Assembly (NCBI GenBank): GCA_022747635.1
Contig: JAKTNV010000003.1
Location: 8,658,548-8,722,547 of the forward strand
Source: Hetaerina americana
Taxonomy: Eukaryota; Arthropoda; Insecta; Odonata; Calopterygidae
DNA: 64,000 nt
Reading direction: 5' to 3'
The notes under the pieces were generated by a model. The model saw nothing but the letters and a program-made list of their open reading frames with translations. It did not search any database and had not been told where the DNA came from. Of this stretch, positions 9,418 to 20,149 are shown piece by piece. The position numbers were made by a program, and so were the translations under genes. How positions within the stretch are numbered: position 1 is the stretch's first letter; each line of letters opens with the position of its first letter.

Positions 9418-12400
9418 AGAAGATTTGGATCCGCCTTTTTGAATTAAAGCAAGTTATCTTGAAAGAACGATTGTTCATATTATGTTTTATTAGACGGAAT
9501 TAAGTTACTTAAGATCTAGATTACACCTGACCTTTAGCATGGAACCATCAGCTACTACTAAAATTAATATAAATTATAGTGGGGACAAGTGAATTTCTTA
9601 AGGAGTCTTTTCGAAGGAGTTTAAGTCGCAGGAGTCTCTTACTTGGTCAATCATCAATTCGCCATAATGTGGAGACACTGAAAACATTGAGCATTAACTT
9701 CATGACGGCTGATACAACACTAAGATATTTGAGCATTTAATATTTGAGAATGAAATTCTGATAATTTATCGTGATGCAGTGAATAGCCATGGATTCGTCC
9801 ATCGGTACCCTCCTTGTTTTCGGAGTTGAATACTTGAAATTGAAGCTATGTTGAAGAAGATATGTTTAGCGCAGAAAGCGAGGAAAAATTGTTTTTTTAT
9901 TGCAAACATCCAGCAGGGATTTCGTTTTAAACGTGTACAACATTTATGATTGCAAAAATACAATATTTCCAGTTTTTAGGGCAAATATAGAAGTAAAAGT
10001 TAAAAAAAAATCCCAATTGTAAAATTTGGTTTGCCATACAATGAACTGAATATCTGATGAGCCAAATGCGTCATTTTACTATTTTTTGCCTTGAATACTC
10101 AAATTGTCCTAAATTTGTTGGAGGAATATTACTCTTGATGAATCTAAATGATTAAGTTAGTCAAAAAATGCTAAAGATTCAAAATTCTGAGTTGAATTTC
10201 AAATTGATGCATACTAATAATAATTATAAATGGTTATTAGTTTGATAAATAGATAGATAAACGTCTCCATTCGGGCGAAATTGAGACCATAAGGTTTCTG
10301 TTAAGACAGAAATAATAAATTTAATTGAAAAAAGCTTATTTGTTTGAATGCTCGTTAACGTCTTGAAAAATGTGTTAAGCACTAAAAAATTACCATTCCG
10401 AAATTTGGAAATAAAAATTAAGAAAAATGTTCAGTACAGTAATGGCCGACCTATACATATGGCGAGAGGAGAGAAGGAATCGTAAGGTAATAGTTTACTA
10501 AACAAAAAGTGAAACGGAGAAAAAATGAGTAGTTAGATGTTAAAATCTGTGAAAAGAGATTGTTAAGAGAGTCGACATGAGCGAGGGAGAAAAAAGTTTT
10601 TGAGGTGCGTAAAGCCAGGCAGAGTGTCTTAACAACTGAAGAAGAGAGCAATAAATGCCCAACAGAAGGAAACATAATTATTGCACGAGGATATTGCATT
10701 ACCTTTAATGAGCACAGCCGATGTTGAGTTCAAGGGTGATGAAATTAAAAATTTAAGTTTTATTTAATTTTTACGCAAGAAATATAAGAATGGAAGAAGA
10801 GTACATTAAAATATGATTTAAATCCATTGTGATTGCATTATAATTGATTAAAAATAATTAATAAGGGGAACGATAGGTAAGCGGATTAGAGGAAAAAAAT
10901 GAATTAATTATGCTTTTAGGGTGGTATGAAGAGAGCCAGAATGTACGAAGAAATGAAGAAGGAAATATTTTAAGACCAACAAGAAGGTTCTCGTGATATT
11001 TGGAAAAAAGCCAATGTGGTCTGCTTACAAAAATATCTTTGATAGAATACGTCGACTGTTTCTGTCAATCCCTAATGGGAGTGGTAGTCCTTTGGGATAA
11101 GACTTAGAGTTTTAGAATGATACAACTCGATCCCCGGTCAGTTCACGTTGGGTACTGATCAGGGGGGCTGGAACCATACTTAGAAAACTCTGGAAAAAAG
11201 TCGCCTTTAATAAATTCTTATGTATGTGACATTTCTGGATCCTAAATCTTCCCGACATTTGAAACTGGGAAAGGAATAGACCATTCTAACCTGATAGACT
11301 TCCCCTCAAACCGACCGTCGCGACGGCTGCATTATTGCCGGTAATATTAGTGTCGCTATTATTAATCAAATATACTCTTTCCTTTAATTGAGAATATATC
11401 CCTCTATTTTATGGATTCTTACTGTCGTTATGAGGATACTTCGAAATATAATTACCTTCGTTAAAAAAAGTCGTCCGTAGTTTTACAGATGAAGTATAAT
11501 TACATGTTTGATACCATGTGACGTATAACCCTGCTCCTTACCAAACGGTAAGCGTTCCTAGCGGAAATGGACCTATGGAAGAGAAAAGCAGAAAAAGTCA
11601 TATTTTGGATGTCACGGTGGCATAATCTGCAAGGGAGAAATGCTTATAGGTTTTAGCACAGGAAGGGATAAGTGAGGACCAACATTCGTTGTCGAGTTTG
11701 CCTCAATTTGTCTACGGACCCTGTCTCTCCACTGGCCTTTTTCCTGCCCAGCTATGGACCTGCACTCATTTCCGGCGTGGTCATTTTTTTGCTCGAAATA
11801 TTGATTTTGGAGTGAATAAATTGTGTTCCATTATATCTTTGTTTCAATGATGAATACAAATATCCCGTTCTTTGAAAAAGATATAACATTTAATAGTAAA
11901 GTTAAAGTAAAAAAATGAAAATGCTTTTACATTTGTCAAACATTTACATGATACCCACAAACATAGCTGTTTACTTTATCAGGTAAAACAAAAAGTTGTA
12001 AATTATTCAAATTTTACTTTAATAAGACATTCTTTACCAATGATTTCAATTTATGTTTTCTACTGAATTCACATCACTAAAGAAAAAATTATTAATATAT
12101 TTACAACTAAATACTTGGTAGCGTACTTGCTAGTCAGTCCACAGTGCAAAGGATGAAACGTTTCTGAGAGAAATATGTAGTGTTTTCATTTGTAATCATA
12201 TGAAGCTATGTAAAAAATATTTACAGTAGACACAAAAATCTCCGAAAAATACGAGGCCTGCGGGAAAAGTATTCAATCTTGGCTTTTCCTGCACGTACAA
12301 GTAAAAATTTACCTTTATATTGAAAGACGTTGACGGTAACGAAAGTTTTCAGTCAGTGGAAAACAAAAATAAAATTAACTGCTTCAGTCTACACTTCGTG

Positions 12401-12689
12401 AAAATTTGGTATATTTACATTAAACATTGCTACGAGGGCATTTTTTCACAGATTTTTTCATTGAAAAATTACTATTTTGTGAAAAGTAGGATTGTTTCTG
12501 CGCTTTGATTTAAAAAATCTAAAATTTTACCTTCTCAATGGCATAATTTGCAATAAGATCAGGTGGTCTGTGATATAAAATACAATCTGGTAGCATTTAC
12601 AAGCATGTTTATATTTAACGTATAATCATAGCCGTAAACTTTGGCATGGATGTTTAAAAAAAATACAATCCGTATTAAGTTTGATACTC
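9418..12689. other. AT-rich non-coding sequence
   Basis: Over 3 kb without a recognisable gene. The only points of note are a perfect 12-bp palindrome CCGTCGCGACGG at 11315-11326 and a slightly GC-raised patch at 11560-11790 without an informative open frame. Confidence 0.5.
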
Positions 12690-13690
12690 GATAAATCAGT
12701 TTCATACTCGAGAAAAGAAATATCCAATGTTTCAACACGTAGCGAAGGTATTGCAATTGCGATGCAGAGGGAGTCATTTATTCGACCTATTTTTCTAGGT
12801 AATGGTCGGAAAATCCTGACCTATCCGCATTCTCAATTCGAGAGACTCCGACGCGGCACACGACCATCCACGGAGATGATGATACCCTTATCCATCGGTC
12901 GGCGCTTCGGAGTGCCTAACCCCTCTCTCGGCACCGCCGCCACGGACCCTTATTCCCGCTGCCACCCGCCAACCCGGCCCCCACGCTCTCCCCCCAGGAC
13001 CTGCCTACATCCCACTGCGTCACCACCCCGTGATGCCCCGCTCCCCTCATCATCCACCTCCGCCCGCTCGGCGAGAGCAATCACCCCCGCACAAACATCC
13101 CGCGTCGCCTCATCCGCACGCACCCTATTGTTTGCGCACCCTCCCTCTCCTCCCCAACCACCTCACTCTTCGTGTTGGCCGTCTGTGTATAGCGAACTCG
13201 CAGTTATTCTCCACAGAAAAAAGAATTGGCAGAGAACGAGAGGGCGCTAAAAAAATAATTGGTGCGATTCTGTGGCACTCGCCGGTGTCCGATACAGAGA
13301 GAGAGCGAGAGAGTCCGGCCGCTTCGTCCACCGTTCCATTACCTGGCGTTCTCTTTTCCCCCGGATCCCGGCGTTATCCGTTTACGTCCATCCCTCCCAC
13401 TCCATCCCAATTACATACCCTTGTCCCGTCGACTCGAGTGGAGGGAGTTTGTGGGGAGGTAGGGTAAACCCTGATCCCCCAACCACGTTTATCTGCTCGC
13501 TCTTAGAATTAAATCCAGGCACACAAAGAGCGTGTCCATCTGGTGAATTTAATACGACCTTTTTCAATTATTTTCATCGTCTTCCATTCGGTCATAGGCG
13601 ATACATTCGCAATTTACGGCGTGAAATACTTGCTCTGAACTCTTCTCCCTGGATTAGGCCTGGACTTCTCCATTGAAATATTTACGTAGC
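12690..13690 (+). other. Pyrimidine-rich GC/CpG island
   Basis: From about 12840 to 13480 the + strand is strongly C-rich with many CpGs. Long overlapping proline/serine/arginine-rich frames (12681-13250, 13030-13467, 13272-13676) occur in different phases of the same stretch, as expected of skewed composition rather than coding. It could be a regulatory island or an unrecognised exon region. I find no splice-site pair supporting an exon. Confidence 0.45.
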
Positions 13691-14753
13691 ATCATGCATA
13701 TTTGATGAAAAGTTTCAAGGAATTTTCAACGAAGATCCGTTCGCCAGAAGTTTAAATCCGGACATTTTGTCTTTTTAAATAGACGTACGTTCAATTCTTG
13801 AAATATTTATCCATAAGTGGTACGGATGGGTTTGATGTTTGTTGCGGTTGTGCACGACCATGGTTTCGGTAAAGCCTGGTGGCTAATTTGTATAATGAAA
13901 TCTCATTTATTGAACTCTAATTGTTTGATGAAGTCGGATGACCGAGGATGAATATGGAACATAATAATCATATTTTTCTTTTGACAATATGCAGCGAAAT
14001 TAAATTCCATATGCATGTGGAGATGATGTAGCTATGGAAACTTTCGTAAAAATATTTAAACTGTTGAACGTATGCGACAAAATGACGAACTTAAGGACGG
14101 GTACTGATTATATTTCAACTAGTATAATTTTTAAATTGAACCACAGTTTTTCAAAGATAGTGTTATAAAATTTTGATAAATATTAATCAAGTTTAATTGA
14201 TTGCATGTATAATTATTATCGGAGGTGATAGAAGAAATACATACCAAATCAATGCAAACTCTTTTGGAGACAACTTTGTTTTTTTTTGATATTTCGGTGG
14301 CGCAACCACCTTCTTCACCGACAGGAAGAAGACTATTTAGGTGGCTAGGCCGCTTTGCGTACCTTGGTACATGTCATCCTTTGTGTTTGGTGTGTATAAG
14401 CATTTTGAGTTCAGGAAGGGAAGATGCACGCTTGATACCTATATAAGCAATATTGAGGTCACTAATTGATAGGAACATAGGAAACGATCTGGATGCATCA
14501 GTTTGTTTCTAAAGTTTCGAGACCTTGGAGGGTAGGTTAACGTTCGACAGAGTAAACTGGGTAGATTTGATAAATGCATCGCAGAACAGAAGAAGGACGA
14601 AGAGATTTTTTTCATCACGGGAAAGGGCCTTTTTTTTACGTGTACTTATCTCAAACTGGTAAGGTATGAGTGGCGGATAGAGAGTCGAGATGGTAGCATT
14701 AGAAAGAGCGTTGAGAGATAAATGTGCTTTTTATCTCGACTTCTAATGAAGGT
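13691..14753. other. Non-coding, nothing recognised
   Basis: AT-rich with scattered stops; no mobile element recognised. Confidence 0.5.
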
Positions 14754-14788
14754 GCCCAGAAAAACCGAAATTTAAGTGAGTTATTTTC

Positions 14789-14789
<1 letters not shown>

Positions 14790-14842
<53 letters not shown>
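14790..14842. repeat. (TA)n microsatellite
   Basis: About 26 uninterrupted TA units. Confidence 0.97.
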
Positions 14843-14844
<2 letters not shown>

Positions 14845-14935
14845 GGGCGGACACAATATAACACAAATAGAAAAGACATTTAAAAGAACACTCACGCGGT
14901 AAATTGTTCGAGCTTTCGGCCCTCTCAGAGTCCTT

Positions 14936-14946
14936 CTATATATATA

Positions 14947-14978
<32 letters not shown>
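14936..14978. repeat. (TA)n microsatellite
   Basis: TA array with one interruption (AGTATA) near its left end. Confidence 0.95.
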
Positions 14979-14981
<3 letters not shown>

Positions 14982-15543
14982 TACATACTTATTATTTATA
15001 TTATATTATACTACTTGCATATATATATTCATTCACATAGATATATGCTTTATAGATTGCATACTTTCTAATACTATGATCTTTTTAAGCAACTACCGCC
15101 ATCTCTAGGTCAAACCGGGTTTTTCTGGGCCTACCCTTAATTAATTATAATTGTTCCTGGTGGGGTCACCAATGCCAGATAGGTCGAAGGTTAGGAGCCA
15201 GACGAAGGGTAGTCCACGCGGCGTCTGTTCCTCAGTGAGGCGGCTGCAATGGCTTCGGACCCTAGTGGGGGGCCATTGAGTGAAGGTGTCACGTTAAAAA
15301 CAGTATTGAGGAAGGCAGTGGGAAACCACCTCAATTATCACTCCCAAGATTGATGATATGATGGTCACTAGAGAGATATCCTGTCCTGGCAACTACGGGG
15401 CTTGGCCCAATCGGCCGTGTGTCGTGCCTGGCAGCGGCGGAGGCAAGGCTTCTGTGGTCGTCATCCCACGAAACCCTTGCAAGGGAAAACCGACAGTAGC
15501 AGGACAGAAGACGCAGGAGAAGAAGAGCAAATAAGTTAGAATA

Positions 15544-16500
15544 GGAACGTGGAATGTTAGGACAATGATGAGAACGTGGAAATTGGAGAATATTGAGCGA
15601 GAAATGGAAAGGTGAAATATAGATATTTTAGGTCTATTCGAGGTGAAATTGAAGGATAGCGGGGATTACTGAAGTGATAATTATAGAATAATGTACGGAG
15701 GCGGAAACGAGAGCCAACGAGGGGTTGCCAGAGTATTAAATAAAAAGGTAGGAAGAACCGTGGTCAACATAGAACAATTAACGGATAGAATAGTACTAGT
15801 AGAGCCAAAGCAGAACCGACGAACTTAGTTATAATTCAGGTATACATGCAACCGAGCAACAATACGGAGGAAGAAGTCGATAGGATATAAGATCAGTTAG
15901 AGGACATAATCGCGTGTGTTCCTGCAGGGAAACATTTGATAGCGATGGGAGATTGAAATGCGACGGTAGGCGAAGGCAGAGGTGGTGATGACGTCGGGGA
16001 CTACGGTTTAGGCACCAGGAATGACCGCGGGGAGAAAGCAGTTGAGTTCTGCAGGAGACAGGGGTTAGTCATCACCAACACTTGGTTTAGACACCACAAA
16101 AGGCGTAGGTATGCATGAAAAATGGCAGGGTACTCAGAAAGGTATCAGCTAGATTATATTGTGTTCAGACATAGATTTAGGAACAGTGTGATAAATTAGC
16201 ACAGGTTCCCAGGAGCGGATGCGGACTCTGACCACAATTTAGTTGTTATGAAATGTAGCGTCCGTTTCAAGAAGATAAGGCAGGGGCGGCGGGTTAGAAA
16301 ATGGAACGTAGAAGCATTGAATGGATTAAAAAGGAAGGAGTACCAACAGAATGTTGAGGAAATCATGGACGATTGTAAAGAGCTAAGTACTATCGCAGAA
16401 AAATGGGAAAGTATCAAGAGAGGGATGTCTAAAGCCGCAAAAGACACTATTGGAGCCGTTAACGCGAAAAGGACTAGGAAACCATGGATCACGGATAATA
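15544..16500 (+). pseudogene. RTE-like LINE endonuclease domain remnant
   Basis: The endonuclease nicks target DNA to prime reverse transcription. The conserved blocks read in order: GTWNVRT at 15544, DILGLFEVKLKDSGDY near 15630 (the metal-binding Glu block), a MGD block near 15940, RYQLDYIV near 16145 and SDHNLVVMKC from about 16227 (the catalytic Asp-His pair near the domain end). Linker sequence RFKKIRQGRRVRKWNVEALN follows, ending RKPWIT near 16495. Stops and frame changes lie between blocks. Similar proteins are often annotated as craniofacial development protein 2-like in arthropod genomes, which in these cases is a LINE product. Confidence 0.88.
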
Positions 16501-16840
16501 GTTGATGCAGGAAAGCTCCAAGGGAGATGGAAGGAATATATAGAAGAACTGTATGGTAAAGAACTTAGACCAACAAACTTAGACATAGAAAAGGAACAAG
16601 ACGTAGAGGAAGATAGCTTAGGTCCAGACATACTAGACAATGAGATAGAAAGGGCATTAAGGGAGATGAAACTAAATAAGGCCGTAAGGGTGGATATAAT
16701 TCCAGCGAATCTACTGAAAGATTCAGGATAATGTGGGAGGAAGAGGTTATATGAACTGATGCGCAGTATCTATGAGGAAGGGATCTGGCCGGAAGATTTT
16801 GTAAGATCAGTGCTAGTACCAACACGGTCAAAGCAGTAGG
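16501..16840 (+). pseudogene. LINE reverse transcriptase N-terminal remnant
   Basis: Reads GRWKEYIEELYGKELRPT, then EEDSLGPDILDNEIERALRE, NKAVRVDIIPANLLKDSG, a stop, and after a frame change YELMRSIYEEGIWPEDFVRS. These are the blocks before and at the start of the RT fingers (compare the usual KAxGxDxIPxExLK). Sequence breaks off just after the VPT motif, where the RT palm should begin. Confidence 0.85.
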
Positions 16841-16845
16841 GACGT

Positions 16846-17305
16846 AATGAGAAGAATTGCGCTAGGCAAAGAGGCTTTCACAAGAAGGAGGGAGTTGATG
16901 ACAGGGACGTAGAGTAAGGACATTAAGATAAGACTCGTAAAAACTTTGATATGGAGCGTAGTTCTGTGCGGCGCGGAAACGTAGTAATTGAAGTAGGATG
17001 ATAGACGTAGATTGGAGGCTTTTGAAATGTGGGTGTGGAGAAGAATGGAGAAGTTGAAATGGATCAAGAAGAAAACAAATAAGGAAATACTTGGTATGGT
17101 GTGCGAAGAGAGGGGTTTGTTGGGAGAAATCCTATGGAGGCAGGAAAATTGGATGAAGGGAGTATTGACCGGCATTGGGATTTTGAAAACTGTAATTGAG
17201 GGGAGAATGCCAGGCAAACGAGGAGAGGGAAGGAACAGGCTAGGGATGTGTGACGGGATGAAGGGAGGAAGAAAGTACTCAGAGATGAAGAGGGACCAGA
17301 TATAG
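16846..17305 (+). pseudogene. LINE RT thumb and C-terminal tail remnant
   Basis: Begins ALGKEAFTRRRELMTG, followed by KIRLVKTLIWSVVLCGAET, RRLEAFEMWVWRRMEKLKW, KEILGMVCEERGLLGEIL, IEGRMPGKRGEGRNRLGM and GGRKYSEMKRDQ. These are the conserved C-terminal blocks of RTE-like ORFs. The same blocks recur, mutated, at 31.2, 49.6 and 52.9 kb. Confidence 0.88.
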
Positions 17306-17404
17306 AGTAGGATTCTGAATTTTTTGTCTTGTTAGGTGTCACAAAATATTTAATTTAGTAGCTGTGTTGTCCATCCAAAAACCTACCTTAACCGGTAAAT
17401 TACC

Positions 17405-17497
17405 TAATAATAATAATAATAATAATAATAATATATATATGTGTGTGTGTGTGTGTGCGTGCGTGCGTGCGCGCGTGCGCGTGTGTGTGTGTGTGTA
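17405..17497. repeat. Compound (TAA)n (TA)n (GT/GC)n microsatellite
   Basis: TAA units (17405-17432, the LINE tail), then TA, then a GT array with embedded GC units. The adjoining frames are composition artefacts. Confidence 0.95.
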
Positions 17498-17662
17498 AAT
17501 AACGCAATAATATGAAACACACAAGCAAGCAGGCGTGAAACTCATTTGCTAGTTTTGCCATCGATTGCGTAGAATCAAAATTGGTTATCTTGTTTTGTTC
17601 TTTGTGCCATCGTCAGCATATATTGATAATTAGTTTGTAATTTCCCGCAAAATTTATTGTAA

Positions 17663-17722
17663 GGTACAACGCGTCATAATCCCGGCCTGATGATACTGCA
17701 AGTCGGTGAAACGCGTTGTGCC
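17663..17722 (+). repeat. Inverted repeat around CTGATGA-hairpin-GAAAC motif
   Basis: Arms 17663-17674 and 17711-17722 are reverse complements except for one base (GGTACAACGCGT versus ACGCGTTGTGCC). The enclosed sequence has CTGATGA at 17687-17693, a possible 4-bp stem (ACTG with CGGT) and GAAAC at 17708-17712, followed by ATAAAATAAA. It resembles the motif at 20104-20143. Confidence 0.6.
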
Positions 17723-19633
17723 ATAAAATAAAGTCTCTAGAAAATTGCTACCTCATTTGAAATGGACATCAAAAAATTCTGCAAAGTTGAGCTTGAAAGT
17801 GTAGAGTAAATGATAAATAGGTTTAAAACTTAATTAACTCACGATGCATAAAATTGAACATGATATTGTAACGGGAAGCAGAAAGTATTCTGTTAGAGGA
17901 AAATGTATTTATACGCAGGTCTATTCACAACGCGGATCATCGAGTGGGAACTCCTTCCAGGAGAATTAGCGAGTTGTACACAATTGAAAAAAGGAGTTAA
18001 AAACTGTCGCGTTTTCCTAAGGAAAAGTGGAAAACCTGACAGCCATTGATATTTTTTAAATAAGCATTTGTTTGACAAGTTTCGAATCATTGGATGTGAT
18101 GTTAATCACATTAATAAAGGTGTTCTTTTATGTTTCTAGATGCAAGAAGTATTTTTTTTTGGAAAATAATTGTAATTTTACGTGACATAAATAGGCATCT
18201 CAGATTACGGGATATATCTTACATTTTTAGCGCACTCGAAATTTTTAAAATTCTCCGATTAAAATCGAACGAAGAATTAAATTCAAATCATGTCGGCCTC
18301 TTTGGATTATCTCCTCACTAGTCCAAAGACCCACAGATCTTGAAATAGATTTTCGAAGGACTAAAGCAGCAAAATATACGATAAATACATTTATTACGCT
18401 TAATGACACAATATTTTAGCTCAAAACTATTTCCTTAATTTTTGACACTAATTGTAAATTTTCACCAAGTTCATTGTAGATATCTATTAACATTATTGTT
18501 TTTCAGGAAGCTATAAAATTAGTAAAAAATCCTTAACTAGTAGCCAAATAAATTCATTTACAATTATAATAAAAGTATTTTACTGCAGTGCAGGTTTTTA
18601 AATAATTAATAAATCCGACTGTAACATTCCACCACAAATGAGCCTTTGTTTTGCTTCTATAAAAATTGCCTTCGGCTGATGTATGTTTTTTAAATTGCGA
18701 ACACCAATTGCCCCCAAGGTGCAACTAATTTTAACATTTTTCAATTAGGGCAGACTTTCAAATGAAATTTGAAACTGAAAATTACCAAATGTGTTGCTTT
18801 GCAGTGTTGAGTTTTGTGAAAATTTCAGTTTTACAGCTGTAATTTATTATGTATATTTTGAGAAAAACATACTTCTCCCTTATGATCTCGGAGTAATCGG
18901 TAACTGGAGAAAAAGTTTATAAACTCTAGAAAATAATAGACATCGAATTATTATTACCGAACAGAAATGGTTGTTGTTACAATCAAGTGTACGTTTGTAA
19001 CTTTAGGAAATGGATTTGAACTGCATTTATAAGATAATAGTCATAAATAATTTCTAGATTTCCTAAACATTGCACCTTTCTATGAAGATATGCTACGAAT
19101 AGTACCCATTAAAGTTACCATTCAATTCATAGGGGGTGTAAACAATTTGGTTGACATAAATATTGTGTTTAGCGGAATGGATATAATATATACGTATATG
19201 AACGTTAGCATTGAAATGACATGCATTTAAACATATATTTCATATCTCATTTTGTTTTATGAATGTTGGAAAATCCTACACATCCGTTCCTCTGCAGCAG
19301 GTTTAACGAACTAACGAAGCTTTAGGCGCTGAAATTAAAGCTGACCTGCTGCGTGGTAGGAGCCTCAGCGCACCGTTTCAATCATTGCACTGTTTTTAAG
19401 GAACCTTCTGTCGGTTTCTTTCCACTAGATGTATACGTAGCTCAATTGTACACCATGCTATCCATCTGTTTTTCAATAAACAATGATGTTTTTGGGAATT
19501 TGTTCTGATATCGTGTTCGATGCATTTGTACGTTATGTGACTCGGGTCCTGTATTTTATCTTTTGAACTTGGTATTCTTGTGGTACATCACATTAGGCTG
19601 CACGTGCCAAAAAATGGTAGTAGATCATCCTCT
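17723..19633. other. AT-rich non-coding sequence
   Basis: Nearly 2 kb with no gene or mobile element that I recognise. There is an AATAAA-like string just after the inverted repeat, and a GC-raised patch near 19290-19380 without an informative frame. Confidence 0.5.
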
Positions 19634-19880
19634 GTGGGTCGCGGTAGTCCAGGGGTAGATCGTTGGACTACTGACCGGAGGGTCCCGGGTTCGATTCCCG
19701 GGAAAGGCAAACTTGGCACCTGCGGCTCCCCCCAAGTCATGTGATTTTTCGGGTACCAGATCTTCCCAGGAAACCATAACTGGCACAGGGATAAGAACTG
19801 GCCCTCCTTCCCTGATGTGTGAATTTCACACGCCGTCGGGCTTAGTACTGGGTGACCTCTACTATTACCTACCAAACTGA
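19634..19880 (+). repeat. tRNA-derived SINE
   Basis: The tRNA-like head starts GTGGGTCGCGGTAGTCCAGG. Box A is TAGTCCAGGGGTAGA and box B is GGTTCGATTCCC, about 35 bases apart and in Pol III order. A GC-rich body of about 170 bases follows, ending near the CTACTATTACCTACC stretch. The head is about 87 per cent identical to 39143-39211. Read backwards, the body gives a long open frame, a common artefact of SINEs. No poly(A) tail is obvious. Confidence 0.8.
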
Positions 19881-20103
19881 CCTTCGGATTGATTTCTGTG
19901 TCAATGGTTAACGATTAGACCCTCCTTTAAAATGAAAAAAACTATAACTTTAGATAGGTGTTCTTCATATGAATAGCTTTAAAGAGGAGAATCACTATAG
20001 TTGCCATTTTTAATAATAAAGAAACGTGTATTTAATTTGTCTAAAAATATTTGTGAAAAGTGAATTTATTTAAAAGAGGGAGGGATTCTGAGGGCTACCT
20101 CAG

Positions 20104-20143
20104 GTACCTGATGATGACGCCGTTGCGTTGAAACCGGTAGTAC
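20104..20143 (+). ncRNA. Hammerhead-ribozyme-like motif (candidate)
   Basis: The sequence can be drawn as a three-stem hammerhead fold. Stem I is GTAC 20104-20107 with GTAC 20140-20143. The core box is CTGATGA (20108-20114). Stem II is GACGC 20116-20120 with GCGTT 20125-20129, including two pairs at U. The GAA core is 20130-20132, stem III is the self-complementary ACCGGT 20133-20138, and A20139 sits at the cleavage position. A polyadenylation-like AATAAA follows at 20145. Against it: one extra T (20115) between the core box and stem II, a 4-bp stem I, and a stem III with at most a two-base loop. Very short stem III is known for hammerheads in Penelope-like retroelements. It may only be a repeat-end motif. 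Confidence 0.35.
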
Positions 20144-20149
20144 GAATAA

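Larger units (their letters stand above)
14754..15130. repeat. TA-array unit bounded by 13-bp inverted repeats
   Basis: GCCCAGAAAAACC at 14754-14766 is the exact reverse complement of GGTTTTTCTGGGC at 15118-15130. Between them lie two TA microsatellites and about 90 bases of unique sequence containing GAGCTTTCGGCCCTCTCAGAG. The right end abuts the LINE copy that begins near 15143. It may be a small foldback or non-autonomous element, or chance. Confidence 0.45.
15143..17432 (+). mobile_element. RTE/BovB-like non-LTR retrotransposon, internally deleted
   Basis: The element starts near 15143 with GC-rich 5' sequence that is shared with the minus-strand copy ending at 54740. Next come an AP-type endonuclease region (15544-16480), the start of the reverse transcriptase (RT) region, then C-terminal RT/tail sequence. 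The 3' UTR segment GTCCATCCAAA...CCTACCTTAA is also found in the copy at 49430-49745. It ends in a TAA-rich tail at 17405-17432, as is usual for RTE elements. The RT palm, with its YxDD box, is missing: sequence jumps from the FVRSVLVPT motif near 16820 to the LGKEAFTRRRELMTG motif near 16860. Many stops and frameshifts make it inactive. Confidence 0.9.

Noticed and set aside
11315..11326. 12-bp palindrome CCGTCGCGACGG
   Set aside because: Short and isolated; one or a few such palindromes are expected in 64 kb.
12681..13676. Several overlapping 130-190-codon frames
   Set aside because: They run in different phases through the same C-rich DNA, with no splice-site support or recognisable domain.
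14743..14982. Ile/Tyr repeat frame
   Set aside because: Translation of TA microsatellites.
19588..19875. 95-codon minus-strand frame
   Set aside because: Antisense of a SINE with box A and box B; not a gene.
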